A stretch of DNA of 64,000 nt from Muribaculaceae bacterium (GTDB lineage Bacteria; Bacteroidota; Bacteroidia; Bacteroidales; Muribaculaceae), in NCBI GenBank assembly GCA_023662835.1, contig JAMPII010000004.1, positions 1-64,000 of the forward strand, written 5' to 3'. Positions 8,667 to 17,625 of this stretch are shown here, one piece after another. Position 1 is the first letter of the stretch. The number at the start of each line of letters is the position of its first letter. Both the position numbers and the translations under genes were made by a program. Below the pieces are notes generated by a model. It was not told the DNA's origin and ran no database searches. It was given only the letters and a program-made list of their open reading frames with translations.

Positions 8667-10850
8667 ATGAATTTATTTAAATCGGGATTGATTGCCATTG
8701 CGGCAACAAGCATCTTCTCAACTTCAATACAGGCCAGAAATTCATTTGCCATTGTTGTCGATGCCGTAACATACGCGAAAGCGGCTAATGAAATAAAAGC
8801 TTATGCCGAAGCCGTCGATCGCGATGGTTTACACACCATAATCATAAAAGATACAACAGGTTGCCCCGATAGCATCAAAGCTAACCTTATCCGATTGCAC
8901 GCCGACCCCAAGATGCCTCTCGAAGGAGCTGTATTCATAGGCGATATTCCCGTGCCGATGGTGCGTGATGCACAGCATTTAACATCGGCATTCAAAATGG
9001 ATCAAGTGGCTTATCCGTGGCATGAATCATCGGTGCCTTCCGACCGTTTTTACGACGATTTCGACTTGAAATTCGACTACATACGCACCGACAGTGTGTC
9101 CCCGCTATATCACTACTACAGCCTACGCCCCGACTCGCCTCAGTATCTGGCCCCCGATATCTACTCAGGCCGCATCAAAGCTGTCGACGATGGGATTAAC
9201 GACAAGTACGAGCTGATTCGCCGCTATCTTCGTAAAGTAGTAAAACAGAAAGAAACGCCAAATGTAATCGACCAACTCCTGTTTTTCAGTGGCCACGGCT
9301 ACGTTTCGGAATCAATTATGGCGCGTATCGACGAAAAAGGTGCGCACTTACAGAATTTCCCATGGATGCACACCCGCCAACAAGGCATTGAATATATCGA
9401 CCACAAACGCGACAAATCCGTTAAAACACGTCTTATGTCGGAACTGCAGCGCAACAACCTCGACGTTGCGTTGCTACACCACCACGGCGATTCCGAAATC
9501 GAATACCTCAACAACGAACCCGATCCCGAAACTCCATCGGAAATGGTTCAGCTAATCAAGGACTATGCCGGCTATTCCTACCGCCGCCATCGTGGCAAAG
9601 GAACTCCCGACGACAGTCTCCGCATCAGAATCGCCCGCAATCTGGGCGGTGTTCCCCTTGAATGGCTTGCCGACGAAGAGTCGCCTGAACAGCACAAGAG
9701 AGACTCGCTGAACGAACGAAAACTCAACCTCTACGTTGAAGACTTCGCCAAATTCACACCCAACTGCCGCCTTGTAATCCTCGACGCCTGCTTCAACGGC
9801 TCGTTCCATAAGGATAAATACATAGCCGGCTCATATATCTTCGACGACGGCTTAACCGTTGCAGCGATTGCCAATAGTGTGAATGTTCTGCAGGACAAAT
9901 GGTCCGACCGCTATCTAGGTCTCGCCGGTCTCGGTATGCGTCTTGGCAACCTCGTACGCTACAATACATTCCTCGAGAGCCATTTCATTGGCGACCCCAC
10001 ATTCCATTTCACAAGCGCAATAAAAGGCGTTGATGCAAATCAATTACTATCGCGCCCGGCAAAAGCATGGAAAAAAGAACTTAGCAGCGAACTCCCCGCT
10101 CTCCGCGCAATGGCAATGCGTCAACTCTCCGATGCAAACCTGATTTCATCGGCAGAATTGCTCAACATTTACACAAACGACAACTCAGAGGTTGTTCGCA
10201 TGGAAGCCATGAACCTGCTGTCGCTCTACGACGACGAGAACTTCGTTAAATGTCTCGACTTAGTTGTCGACGACAGCTACGAAATGATTCAGCGCTACGG
10301 TCTGAATTTCATTGCTAAACGTGGCGACACCAATCTTATCCCTGCTATAATCCGTCTCGCGAAACGCAACAACACAGGCAAACGCGTTGAATTTGGAATA
10401 AGCCAGACGGCATCGCTCTATCCGGCCGATTTGCTCGTTGCCGAACTAAACAAAAGCTTTAATCCTCTCGACTACGCCGAAGGCGATATAGTGCGCGGAC
10501 ATGTGGAACACGCTTTACGCAAATATGCCGATTCATACCGTATGGCCGATGTTGACGACATTTGCCATAACGATTCAGCCACCGTTAAGCGAAAGCTGCA
10601 AGCCATACGTACACTACGAAACTCAACTATGCACTATCGCGTCGACGAACTGCTGTCCTACCTCAACTCATGTGATAACGACAACGTTACAGTAAATCTT
10701 CTCGAAGCCCTTGGCTGGTTCCGCAATTCATTCCGCCATAATGATATCAGTGAAGCCGCTCTGGCTATCAGCCGCGACTCAAACCGCTCACAGCAAGTTC
10801 GCGACATGGCCTTACGCACATATAATCGTATAGTAGATAACCGTCGATAA
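8667..10850 (+). CDS. Gingipain/caspase-fold (C25-like) peptidase with HEAT-like repeats
   Basis: This 727-residue protein has a signal peptide (about 1-23). Residues 24-450 resemble C25/caspase-fold peptidases: a GAVFIGDIPVP strand (87-97), a SGHG segment (His210), a second His-Gly pair in ALLHHHGD (His273) and DACFNGS with Cys375 after a hydrophobic strand. His273-Cys375 is the more likely catalytic dyad. From about 490 to the end the sequence is helical and repetitive, like HEAT repeats. No lipobox or C-terminal sorting tail is visible, so periplasmic location or non-T9SS export is likely. It sits 36 bases after the barrel gene and 5 bases before a papain-like peptidase gene. Protein degradation is inferred. 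Confidence 0.75.
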   Translation: MNLFKSGLIAIAATSIFSTSIQARNSFAIVVDAVTYAKAANEIKAYAEAVDRDGLHTIIIKDTTGCPDSIKANLIRLHADPKMPLEGAVFIGDIPVPMVRDAQHLTSAFKMDQVAYPWHESSVPSDRFYDDFDLKFDYIRTDSVSPLYHYYSLRPDSPQYLAPDIYSGRIKAVDDGINDKYELIRRYLRKVVKQKETPNVIDQLLFFSGHGYVSESIMARIDEKGAHLQNFPWMHTRQQGIEYIDHKRDKSVKTRLMSELQRNNLDVALLHHHGDSEIEYLNNEPDPETPSEMVQLIKDYAGYSYRRHRGKGTPDDSLRIRIARNLGGVPLEWLADEESPEQHKRDSLNERKLNLYVEDFAKFTPNCRLVILDACFNGSFHKDKYIAGSYIFDDGLTVAAIANSVNVLQDKWSDRYLGLAGLGMRLGNLVRYNTFLESHFIGDPTFHFTSAIKGVDANQLLSRPAKAWKKELSSELPALRAMAMRQLSDANLISSAELLNIYTNDNSEVVRMEAMNLLSLYDDENFVKCLDLVVDDSYEMIQRYGLNFIAKRGDTNLIPAIIRLAKRNNTGKRVEFGISQTASLYPADLLVAELNKSFNPLDYAEGDIVRGHVEHALRKYADSYRMADVDDICHNDSATVKRKLQAIRTLRNSTMHYRVDELLSYLNSCDNDNVTVNLLEALGWFRNSFRHNDISEAALAISRDSNRSQQVRDMALRTYNRIVDNRR

Positions 10851-10855
10851 TAAAC

Positions 10856-12382
10856 ATGAGAAATAAAACTAGCTACAAAATCACAATTCTTTCAGTAGCT
10901 GTGCTGAGTACTTCACTTGAAGTTTCAGCACAGTTGCTGTCATTGCCGCCTCTCACTCCGCAACAAGAGGCACTTAAGAAATCTATCGTCGAATGGCAAC
11001 CGACAAAAAGTCGGGTCGCTGCTGAACTACCCAAATCGGTCGACAACTCTACATCAAAATATTTCCCTGCAATATTCTCGCAGGGTATTGACAACTCCTG
11101 CTCGCAAGCCTCAGGTGTAAGATACGCCTACACGTACGAGGTGAACCGATTGCTCGACCGAGACGCGTCTATGAACAATAATGTGTTTGGGTACCATTTC
11201 ACTTGGAATTTCCTCAACGAAGGAAACAATCAAGGCTCACATGCGTGGATCGGATGGGACCTGATGAAAGATTCAGGAACACTGAACCTGACCCAACTGG
11301 ACGACCGCAGCTCTTACGCCAACCAAACCATATGGCCTACAGGAACCGAGCTCTATACTGAAGCCATGAAATATCGTGTTTCCTCCTACGCCAAGTTCAA
11401 CTTAAAAACAACAGAAGGCATAAATCTGCTCCGTCGCTATCTCTACGACCATGGCGACGGCAGCGAAACCGGTGGTGTAGCCACAATTTCATGGGAGACC
11501 GACGATTGGGGATATCAGCCGTACAAAGGGCCGTCACAAACACAAATCCACTATATTATTAAACAGGAAGGGAAAGATGGCCCCCACGCAATAACCGTTG
11601 TTGGTTATGACGACACTGTAGAGTTCGATTTAGATGGCAACGGCACAATTTCCGATAACGAACGCGGTGCTTTCATATTTGCAAATAGCTGGGACACATA
11701 TTGGGGAACCGACGGCAAATGTTTCATACCCTACAGTGTGCTGCTTGCCCCTACCGAGGCTGGCGGTGTCACCGAGGGCGATGCCGATGCCTATATGGTG
11801 ACGCCACTAATCGAAGAGCCTAAAATAGTGTTTGAAGTAAATATGAGCTACAATCGACGCAACGAACTGTCGTTCTCGCTTGGAGTAGCCGATGGAAGCG
11901 ACGCAAAGATGCCCGCCTACGACTTCATCTATCCGATAATGAACCGGCAAGGTGGAGCTTTGCCAATGCAAGGAAGCGGAAAATCGTCGCAAATTGCTTT
12001 TTCAATGAACTTCAGCCGCTACTACGAACGTGTTAAAGAATTTGCTAATCCAAAATTCTTTTTGTCGGTAAGACGAACAGCTGCATCCGGCGCCGGCACA
12101 ATCACATCGTTCAAAGTGCGCGATTTGATAACAGGCCAAGTTTACGAATCAAACTCCGGCACAATGTCGCTCACCGGCGGTCTTATAACAATGACAGCCG
12201 GAGCCGGTAGCCAATACTACTCCTCTTGCAGCAAATGGAAGTGGCTCGACAATGCCACCTCTCAGCCTATAGCTTCGCCATTCGTAGTGCGCACAGCAGC
12301 AGGCGAAATGCGTAAAATGCAGATCGTCAGATACGACAAATCAAAAGGTTCTATAACAATTAGACACAACAGCTTGAAATGA
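10856..12382 (+). CDS. Papain-like (C1 family) cysteine peptidase with an EF-hand loop
   Basis: This 508-residue secreted protein has a signal peptide (about 1-25) and the C1 triad in order: Cys82 in DNSCSQAS, His244 in GPHAITVVGYDD and Asn277 in FANSWDTYWG. Between His and Asn lies a textbook EF-hand loop, DLDGNGTISDNE (258-269), with acidic or amide ligands at loop positions 1, 3, 5 and 12. I infer a calcium-binding insertion. Residues 310-508 are a beta-rich C-terminal domain of unknown kind. The prosegment is short (about 26-70). The gene overlaps the next start by ATGA (12379-12382), and the gap to the upstream C25-like gene is 5 bases. Confidence 0.85.
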   Translation: MRNKTSYKITILSVAVLSTSLEVSAQLLSLPPLTPQQEALKKSIVEWQPTKSRVAAELPKSVDNSTSKYFPAIFSQGIDNSCSQASGVRYAYTYEVNRLLDRDASMNNNVFGYHFTWNFLNEGNNQGSHAWIGWDLMKDSGTLNLTQLDDRSSYANQTIWPTGTELYTEAMKYRVSSYAKFNLKTTEGINLLRRYLYDHGDGSETGGVATISWETDDWGYQPYKGPSQTQIHYIIKQEGKDGPHAITVVGYDDTVEFDLDGNGTISDNERGAFIFANSWDTYWGTDGKCFIPYSVLLAPTEAGGVTEGDADAYMVTPLIEEPKIVFEVNMSYNRRNELSFSLGVADGSDAKMPAYDFIYPIMNRQGGALPMQGSGKSSQIAFSMNFSRYYERVKEFANPKFFLSVRRTAASGAGTITSFKVRDLITGQVYESNSGTMSLTGGLITMTAGAGSQYYSSCSKWKWLDNATSQPIASPFVVRTAAGEMRKMQIVRYDKSKGSITIRHNSLK

Positions 12383-12780
12383 AACATTTACTATATATAA
12401 TTGTAGCTCTACTGGCTCTCTCGTCTATTTCATGTTCGTCCGACGACAATAACGACAATGGGAATAATATTCCCCCTACCGATACTGAACTTACCATAAC
12501 CGGGTTGTCTGACAACCAATGGACCTACATCTCGCTCAGCAAGAACGCCATTGTGGGCACTTCACCGCTCGACGATGCCAAAACAGATGCAGAATGGGCC
12601 GAACGCCTCGATTGGGATATAGCCATATGCGGCGATTTGATGCGCACAAACAGTGGAACATCAGGCCACGGCAAAGGGGGCCTTCGCCGACTCGATGGCG
12701 TTGACTACAACAACATCACCGACAAGGATATTCCCGTCGATACCGATCGTCCCAATTCCCCATCCTCACCTATGCAATAG
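12379..12780 (+). CDS. Short HmuY-like lipoprotein
   Basis: This 133-residue lipoprotein has its lipobox Cys at about residue 19 (SSISC) and a low-complexity Asp/Asn linker. It carries the HmuY-family hallmark of a tryptophan strand (WTYISLSK) followed by LDWDIAICGDLMRTNSGTSG and a glycine-rich stretch. HmuY proteins bind haem at the cell surface and pass it to a TonB receptor. Most are about 200 residues, so this one seems to lack the last third, ending in VDTDRPNSPSSPMQ. The next gene starts 59 bases later, leaving no room for the missing part, and the other frames show no HmuY-like continuation. It may be C-terminally truncated, or a short family member. Confidence 0.65.
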   Translation: MKHLLYIIVALLALSSISCSSDDNNDNGNNIPPTDTELTITGLSDNQWTYISLSKNAIVGTSPLDDAKTDAEWAERLDWDIAICGDLMRTNSGTSGHGKGGLRRLDGVDYNNITDKDIPVDTDRPNSPSSPMQ

Positions 12781-12839
12781 CCACATTCATTCGACAATAA
12801 TAACCGTCGTTCATATCAAAGAGACCGTATCATAATTCA

Positions 12840-13985
12840 ATGAAACGCAGTTTAATAGCTCTGGCGGCCGGAACATTTACTCTTGGCTTGGCAGAATTTG
12901 GTATGATGGGCATCCTTGGAGATGTAGCCAAAGGTATAGACGTCGATATTGTAAAAGCCGGGCATTTGATTTCAGCATACTCAATTGGCGTTGCCTTGGG
13001 AGCACCCGTGCTGGTAATTCTAAGGAAAATGCCATTGCGTCGTTTGCTACTTTTTCTGACTGCCATTATCGCAGCCGGCAATGCTTTTGCGGCTGTAGCG
13101 CCCAACTTTGGCACACTGCTTGTAGCTCGCTTCATTTCCGGCTTTCCTCATGGCGCATTTTTCGGTGCCGGAGCCATCGTTTGCTCGAAAATTGCCGAAA
13201 AAGGGAAAGGGGCTTCTGCCGTTGCCATTATGGTTGGAGGTATGACGGTTGCCAATGTTATAGGCGTCCCCGGTGCAACATTTCTCAGCTACAGTATATC
13301 GTGGCGACTTACCTTTGCAACAATTGCCCTGTTCGGCGTGCTTGCCTGGATAGGAATCAAATGTTGGGTTCCGGCGCTTCAGCTCCTTCCGAATAGCGGC
13401 GGAGTAAAAGGAGAATTCAAATTTCTTAAGAATCTCGCGCCTTGGCTCATATATGGCGGAGTGTTTTTCGGGCAGGCCAGTGTTTATTGCTGGCTAAGCT
13501 ATATCGAACCGATTATGACACACATCAGTGGGTTTTCTTCAGCCGATATGTCGTGGATAATGATAATAGTAGGCGCTGGTATGGTTGTCGGGAACATGGT
13601 ATCAGGCAAACTCGCCGATAAATTTGGAGTTTCGAAAGTCTGTGGCTTAGCATCCTTGTCGGTTCTGTTTATCATGGTAGCTATATTTCTTACATCGTCG
13701 CATAAAATTCCTTCGGTATTGTTCGCGTTCCTTGCACCCGCTATGTTGTTTGCGATAGGAGGACCGCTCCAATACGCGATAGTACGTTTTGCAAAAGGTG
13801 GTGAAATGCTCGGGGGCGCAGGCATACAAATCGCGTTTAATGTATCGAACGCTTGCGCAGCAATGCTGGGTGGAGCCGTGATTAACATGGGCTTCGGCAT
13901 TGCCTCAACCGCATTAGCAGGAGCTCCGCTTGCTGCTATCGCAGCCTTGATGCTTTTCCTTTTATACAAGAAATACAATGTTTAG
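12840..13985 (+). CDS. MFS transporter, AraJ/drug-efflux type
   Basis: This 381-residue inner membrane protein has about 12 hydrophobic segments and the major facilitator layout. It starts with LALAAGTFTLGLAEFGMMG-like sequence, typical of the AraJ/YdhP/PbuE sugar, purine or drug efflux branch, and has PNFGTLLVARFISGFPHGAFFG around TM4. The loop 2-3 motif is KMPLRRLL, a loose form of the usual GRRR pattern. It is the last gene of the run that starts at 2780, 59 bases after the HmuY-like gene. Export of a chelator, peptide or porphyrin is possible but not shown by the sequence. Confidence 0.8.
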   Translation: MKRSLIALAAGTFTLGLAEFGMMGILGDVAKGIDVDIVKAGHLISAYSIGVALGAPVLVILRKMPLRRLLLFLTAIIAAGNAFAAVAPNFGTLLVARFISGFPHGAFFGAGAIVCSKIAEKGKGASAVAIMVGGMTVANVIGVPGATFLSYSISWRLTFATIALFGVLAWIGIKCWVPALQLLPNSGGVKGEFKFLKNLAPWLIYGGVFFGQASVYCWLSYIEPIMTHISGFSSADMSWIMIIVGAGMVVGNMVSGKLADKFGVSKVCGLASLSVLFIMVAIFLTSSHKIPSVLFAFLAPAMLFAIGGPLQYAIVRFAKGGEMLGGAGIQIAFNVSNACAAMLGGAVINMGFGIASTALAGAPLAAIAALMLFLLYKKYNV

Positions 13986-14013
13986 CGTAATTGAGTAAGC
14001 CTTATCTTTGATT

Positions 14014-14045
14014 TTTGGTTGACACGCGAATTCTACGTATATTTG
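14014..14045 (+). promoter_or_regulatory. Consensus Bacteroidetes promoter for the LysM gene
   Basis: TTTG at 14014-14017 and TATATTTG at 14038-14045 are separated by 20 bases, matching the -33/-7 pattern of Bacteroidetes primary sigma promoters. Transcription would start near 14050, about 40 bases before the chosen ATG at 14090. This also argues against using the upstream TTG at 14015 as a start codon. Confidence 0.6.
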
Positions 14046-14089
14046 CAGTGTTTGTTATCGAACAACCATTAATCGTTACGATTTTAACA

Positions 14090-15853
14090 ATGAACTTTAT
14101 ATCGCGATTCCTTACTCTGGCCGCTTTCTCGATTTTGACCGCGACGGCCTACGCAATCGAACTGCCTGTTACACGCGTCGGTAACTCTGAATGCTACTAC
14201 TACAAAGTTAAACCGAAAGAAACGATATTCTCAATATGTCAACAACTAGGTATATCGCGAAGCGACCTGGTTAAATTCAATCCGGTTGTTTCCGATGGGT
14301 TGCGCGCCGGCCAAACTCTCTATTTCCCCGTTGACAAGCTGAAGAATGCCAAACCTCAGCAGCAATCGGAAGAACGACAACAACAAGCAAATCAATCGCC
14401 GGTTGCAGTTGCCTCGCCGGCTGCAACTACAGCAGTTTCGAAAGCTCGAACCCACCTTGTTGAAAAGGGCGAGACGATTTATGGAATCACCCACCAATAT
14501 GGCATAACTGAGGAGCAACTTTTTGAGTTAAACCCGACTGTAGCCCAATTCGGATTAAAACAAGGAGCAATACTCACGCTCCCCGACGAAAATAACCAGC
14601 AAGAAGCTCAGCCAACTGCTACCAGACAACCGGTGAAACCGGCTGTCGTTGAACCGACAAAGACATCGGTTGCAGCTTCACCTTTCGAACGCACAGCCGT
14701 AGCAACAACTCAAACAGTGGCTGAGACTCCCGAACTGTCCGACAACGAAGTGCCGACCGATGTCGCCACCACCATGACAGTAGATTCGCTCCATGTAGCC
14801 GTTATGCTCCCCTTCATGCTCACTGAAGAAACGCCTACAAAGCAGGCCCAGCTTTACACCGAATTCTACCGCGGTTTCCTCATGGCCGCCGACTCGCTGC
14901 GCACATATGGGTTGCCGCTACACATATCGGCTCACGACACTTACGCGGCCGGCAACAGCCTCGACTCACTATTGCTCGACGATAACGTAAAGAAAGCCGA
15001 CCTAATCATTGCCCCCGACAACGAAGCCCAGCTCGAGACGCTAGCCAAATTCGGCAAGAATAACAGCATCAATATATTAAATATATTCGCCGTTAAGAAT
15101 TCTTCATATCTCAACAACGAAGCCATTCTTCAAGCCAACATTCCCCACTCGATGATGTATCAACGGGCTGTTGAAGAACTGTTGAATACATTCCCCGACT
15201 ATCAGCCTGTATTCCTGATTCCGAGCGACGGCAAAACCGATAAAATGGAGTTTATCAGCGAACTCCGCGAGAACATGAACCGCAATGGTAAAACTTTCGT
15301 GGAAATAAACTACGAAGGCATGCTCAACCATAGCGACCTTGCCGCGTTGGACAGTGCCAGTCGCTACATATTCATACCTGCCTCAGGCTCGCAAACAGAA
15401 TTCAGTAAAATTATCGGGGCATTGAAAGCGTATAAAGAGTCGCTCAACGACTACTCGCTCGTGCAGCTATTCGGTTATCCCGAATGGATCACATTCCGCA
15501 AGGAATCGCTCGACAACATGCACTTCATGAACGCTACGATATATTCGCGCTTTTTCAACGATAGCGACAGCAACTCCAGCCGCCAGTTCTACGTCGACTA
15601 CAACCGATGGTTTGGGACCAAGCCCATGAATGCTATCCCTGTTCAAGGCATCCTAGGCTTCGACACCGGATTATACATTATTCGCGCGCTTAACGACAAC
15701 GCCACTTCCGATGCCGATTTCGAACTGATGTACGAAGGCATTCAGAACAACTACCACTTCACCAAGCCCGAGGGAACTGCCGGAAAAATAAACGACTCGC
15801 TCTACTTCATCAACTTCCGACCCTCCGGAATCATCGATCGTCGCAGCATATGA
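14090..15853 (+). CDS. LysM protein with a periplasmic-binding-protein-like domain
   Basis: This 587-residue protein starts at ATG 14090; a TTG-initiated extension from 14015 overlaps the promoter and lacks a signal peptide. The signal peptide (about 1-22) is followed by two LysM modules (about 37-80, YYKVKPKETIFSICQQLGIS; and 121-164, HLVEKGETIYGITHQYGIT), a Gln/Pro/Ala/Thr-rich linker (about 165-245) and a type-1 periplasmic binding fold (about 250-580, VAVMLPFML and FYRGFLMAADSL). LysM modules bind peptidoglycan, so this is probably a periplasmic wall-associated sensor or scaffold. It overlaps the next gene by ATGA, pairing it with a PorT-like barrel. The function of this architecture is not known to me. 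Confidence 0.85.
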   Translation: MNFISRFLTLAAFSILTATAYAIELPVTRVGNSECYYYKVKPKETIFSICQQLGISRSDLVKFNPVVSDGLRAGQTLYFPVDKLKNAKPQQQSEERQQQANQSPVAVASPAATTAVSKARTHLVEKGETIYGITHQYGITEEQLFELNPTVAQFGLKQGAILTLPDENNQQEAQPTATRQPVKPAVVEPTKTSVAASPFERTAVATTQTVAETPELSDNEVPTDVATTMTVDSLHVAVMLPFMLTEETPTKQAQLYTEFYRGFLMAADSLRTYGLPLHISAHDTYAAGNSLDSLLLDDNVKKADLIIAPDNEAQLETLAKFGKNNSINILNIFAVKNSSYLNNEAILQANIPHSMMYQRAVEELLNTFPDYQPVFLIPSDGKTDKMEFISELRENMNRNGKTFVEINYEGMLNHSDLAALDSASRYIFIPASGSQTEFSKIIGALKAYKESLNDYSLVQLFGYPEWITFRKESLDNMHFMNATIYSRFFNDSDSNSSRQFYVDYNRWFGTKPMNAIPVQGILGFDTGLYIIRALNDNATSDADFELMYEGIQNNYHFTKPEGTAGKINDSLYFINFRPSGIIDRRSI

Positions 15854-16539
15854 AACCATATCGGAAAATAATCGCATTGCTTATTTGGCTACTATCGTTG
15901 TCTCCGGCAGCCAACGCCCAGGCTCACTACAACGGAAAGGTATCGATTGGTGCGCATGCCGGTGTGACAATGTCAACCGTTTCTTTTACGCCATCAACAA
16001 AGGAGTCGATGCTAATGGGGCAAATGGCAGGATTGCAGGTGAAATATTGGGAAGAACGTAATTTTGGCTTACTCGCCGAAATAAACTTCGTACAGTCGGG
16101 GTGGAAAGAGAATTTTCAAGGTGCTCCTTTTGAGTTTTCGCGCACACTCAACTATGTTCGGTTGCCTATAATGACAAACATTTTTTTTGGCGGACGCAAA
16201 TTCAACGGATTTGTAAACCTTGGTCCTGAAATCGGATATCTGCTCAGTTCATCAAGCTCAGCCAATTTCGACGTTAACAATCCGTACGCTTCGGCCGACT
16301 TCCCCGACAACCGCGAAACCGACCAATTGACGCTGGAGCCGTCGAACCGTTTCGATTATGGCATAACAGCCGGTGCAGGATTTGAATTTATTATCAAACG
16401 ACGCCACCGCATCAGCTTGGAAGGCCGCTACTATTTCGGCATTGGAAACATTTTCCCCGACGACCGTAAGGACACATTTTCAGCCTCGCGAAATTCAACA
16501 ATAATGATAATGCTCGGCTACTCGTTCCGTCTCAAATAA
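15850..16539 (+). CDS. PorT-family outer membrane beta-barrel protein
   Basis: This 229-residue protein has a signal peptide (about 1-23) and an eight-strand-type barrel of the PorT/outer-membrane-beta-barrel domain family: GKVSIGAHAGVTMSTV, then GLLAEINFVQSGW, RLPIMTNIFF and a final aromatic strand MIMLGYSFRLK. True PorT is needed for type IX secretion in Porphyromonas, but many family members are unrelated to secretion and similarity alone does not separate them. It is translationally coupled to the LysM protein gene upstream (ATGA at 15850-15853) and converges on holA with a 9-base gap. Confidence 0.75.
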   Translation: MKPYRKIIALLIWLLSLSPAANAQAHYNGKVSIGAHAGVTMSTVSFTPSTKESMLMGQMAGLQVKYWEERNFGLLAEINFVQSGWKENFQGAPFEFSRTLNYVRLPIMTNIFFGGRKFNGFVNLGPEIGYLLSSSSSANFDVNNPYASADFPDNRETDQLTLEPSNRFDYGITAGAGFEFIIKRRHRISLEGRYYFGIGNIFPDDRKDTFSASRNSTIMIMLGYSFRLK

Positions 16540-16548
16540 AACATGGTT

Positions 16549-17571
16549 TTAACGGCCTGTTGCGTTCAAGATATTGAACAGCAAGTCGTGGATAATGTCG
16601 TAAGGGTCGCGGCGCGAACCTACGCCTTTTGTTTCGCAATCGGCACGCCGTATAAGCCGCGAAATTTCAATTAGTTGCCAGGCATTGTACATCCGCATTC
16701 CGTTCTTGTAGTCGGGCGACAACCAATTACCCTTACGGCCGAGTTGAGCACACAAGCCGGCTTCCGACTTATCTTTACTGTATAGTAATAGCAACAGGTT
16801 TGAATAGAATGTCCAAAGCATTGAAATTGTGAGCACAAACGGATTATTTTTCGGATTTGCCTTGAAATAGTCAGCTATGCGAAAAGCCATAGCGGCATCG
16901 CGTTCCGACATCGCTTTCACCAACTCGAAATTGTTAAAATCCTTACTCATGCCTATGTGCTTCTCAATCACCTCAGGCGTAATCATCGCGCCTTGAGGCA
17001 ACGCTACAGTAAGTTTATCGATTTCATTGTAAATTCGCGACAGGTCGGAACCGACATAGTCGGCCAGCATAGCCAATCCCTTAGGCTCAATGTTCAACCC
17101 TTTCTCCTTAACAAAACCTGCTATCGCTTCGCTAACATTACGTAACTTGGCCGATTCGAAAACTATTCCTGCCGCTGATACAGCCTTCTCAAGTTCTTTC
17201 GATTTGCACTTAGCGCCTCGACTACAAAGAACCAGCACGGTCGAAGGCGATACGGAACTCATGTATGGCACCAGCTTATTAAGATCGTTTGCCGTAACCG
17301 ACTGACATTCCTTTACTATCACCACCTGATAATCGGCCATCATCGGATAGCGCCGGCAAGTGTCGACAACTGTATTCATGTCGGTTTCGGGCGCATAGAA
17401 AATGTATAAATTGAAATCGCGATCGGCTTCAGGAATCAACTCCTCAAATGTTTCGGCTAAAGCATCTATATAGTAACCCTCCTCGCCATGAAGAAGGTAC
17501 ACTCTTTGAGGTTGTTCTGTCTTTATCTGCCGACGCAAAGCGGCAAACGTTAGCTGTTTGGCAACTGCCAT
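16549..17571 (-). CDS. holA: DNA polymerase III delta subunit
   Basis: This 340-residue cytoplasmic protein is the clamp-loader delta subunit, which opens the beta sliding clamp. Features seen are VYLLHGEEGYYIDALAE near the N terminus, the typical RRYPMMADYQVVIVKECQ segment (about 73-90), the sensor-like domain, and a helical C-terminal collar domain with ANPKNNPFVLTISMLWTFYSNLLLL. The length fits the family. It is divergent from the HsdR-N gene, with 54 bases between the two chosen starts. Confidence 0.92.
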   Translation of the reverse strand: MAVAKQLTFAALRRQIKTEQPQRVYLLHGEEGYYIDALAETFEELIPEADRDFNLYIFYAPETDMNTVVDTCRRYPMMADYQVVIVKECQSVTANDLNKLVPYMSSVSPSTVLVLCSRGAKCKSKELEKAVSAAGIVFESAKLRNVSEAIAGFVKEKGLNIEPKGLAMLADYVGSDLSRIYNEIDKLTVALPQGAMITPEVIEKHIGMSKDFNNFELVKAMSERDAAMAFRIADYFKANPKNNPFVLTISMLWTFYSNLLLLLYSKDKSEAGLCAQLGRKGNWLSPDYKNGMRMYNAWQLIEISRLIRRADCETKGVGSRRDPYDIIHDLLFNILNATGR

Positions 17572-17625
17572 ATCGGTAATTTGGATTTATTTCGTAAATT
17601 TACAGAAATAATCGATCTTTTCAAA

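Noticed and set aside
12653..12835. Another frame that might continue the short HmuY-like protein after a frameshift
   Set aside because: Its Ser/Pro/His-rich translation does not resemble the missing HmuY C terminus, and it ends at the next gene.
14015..14089. TTG-initiated extension of the LysM protein
   Set aside because: It overlaps a consensus promoter and would hide the signal peptide starting at 14090.
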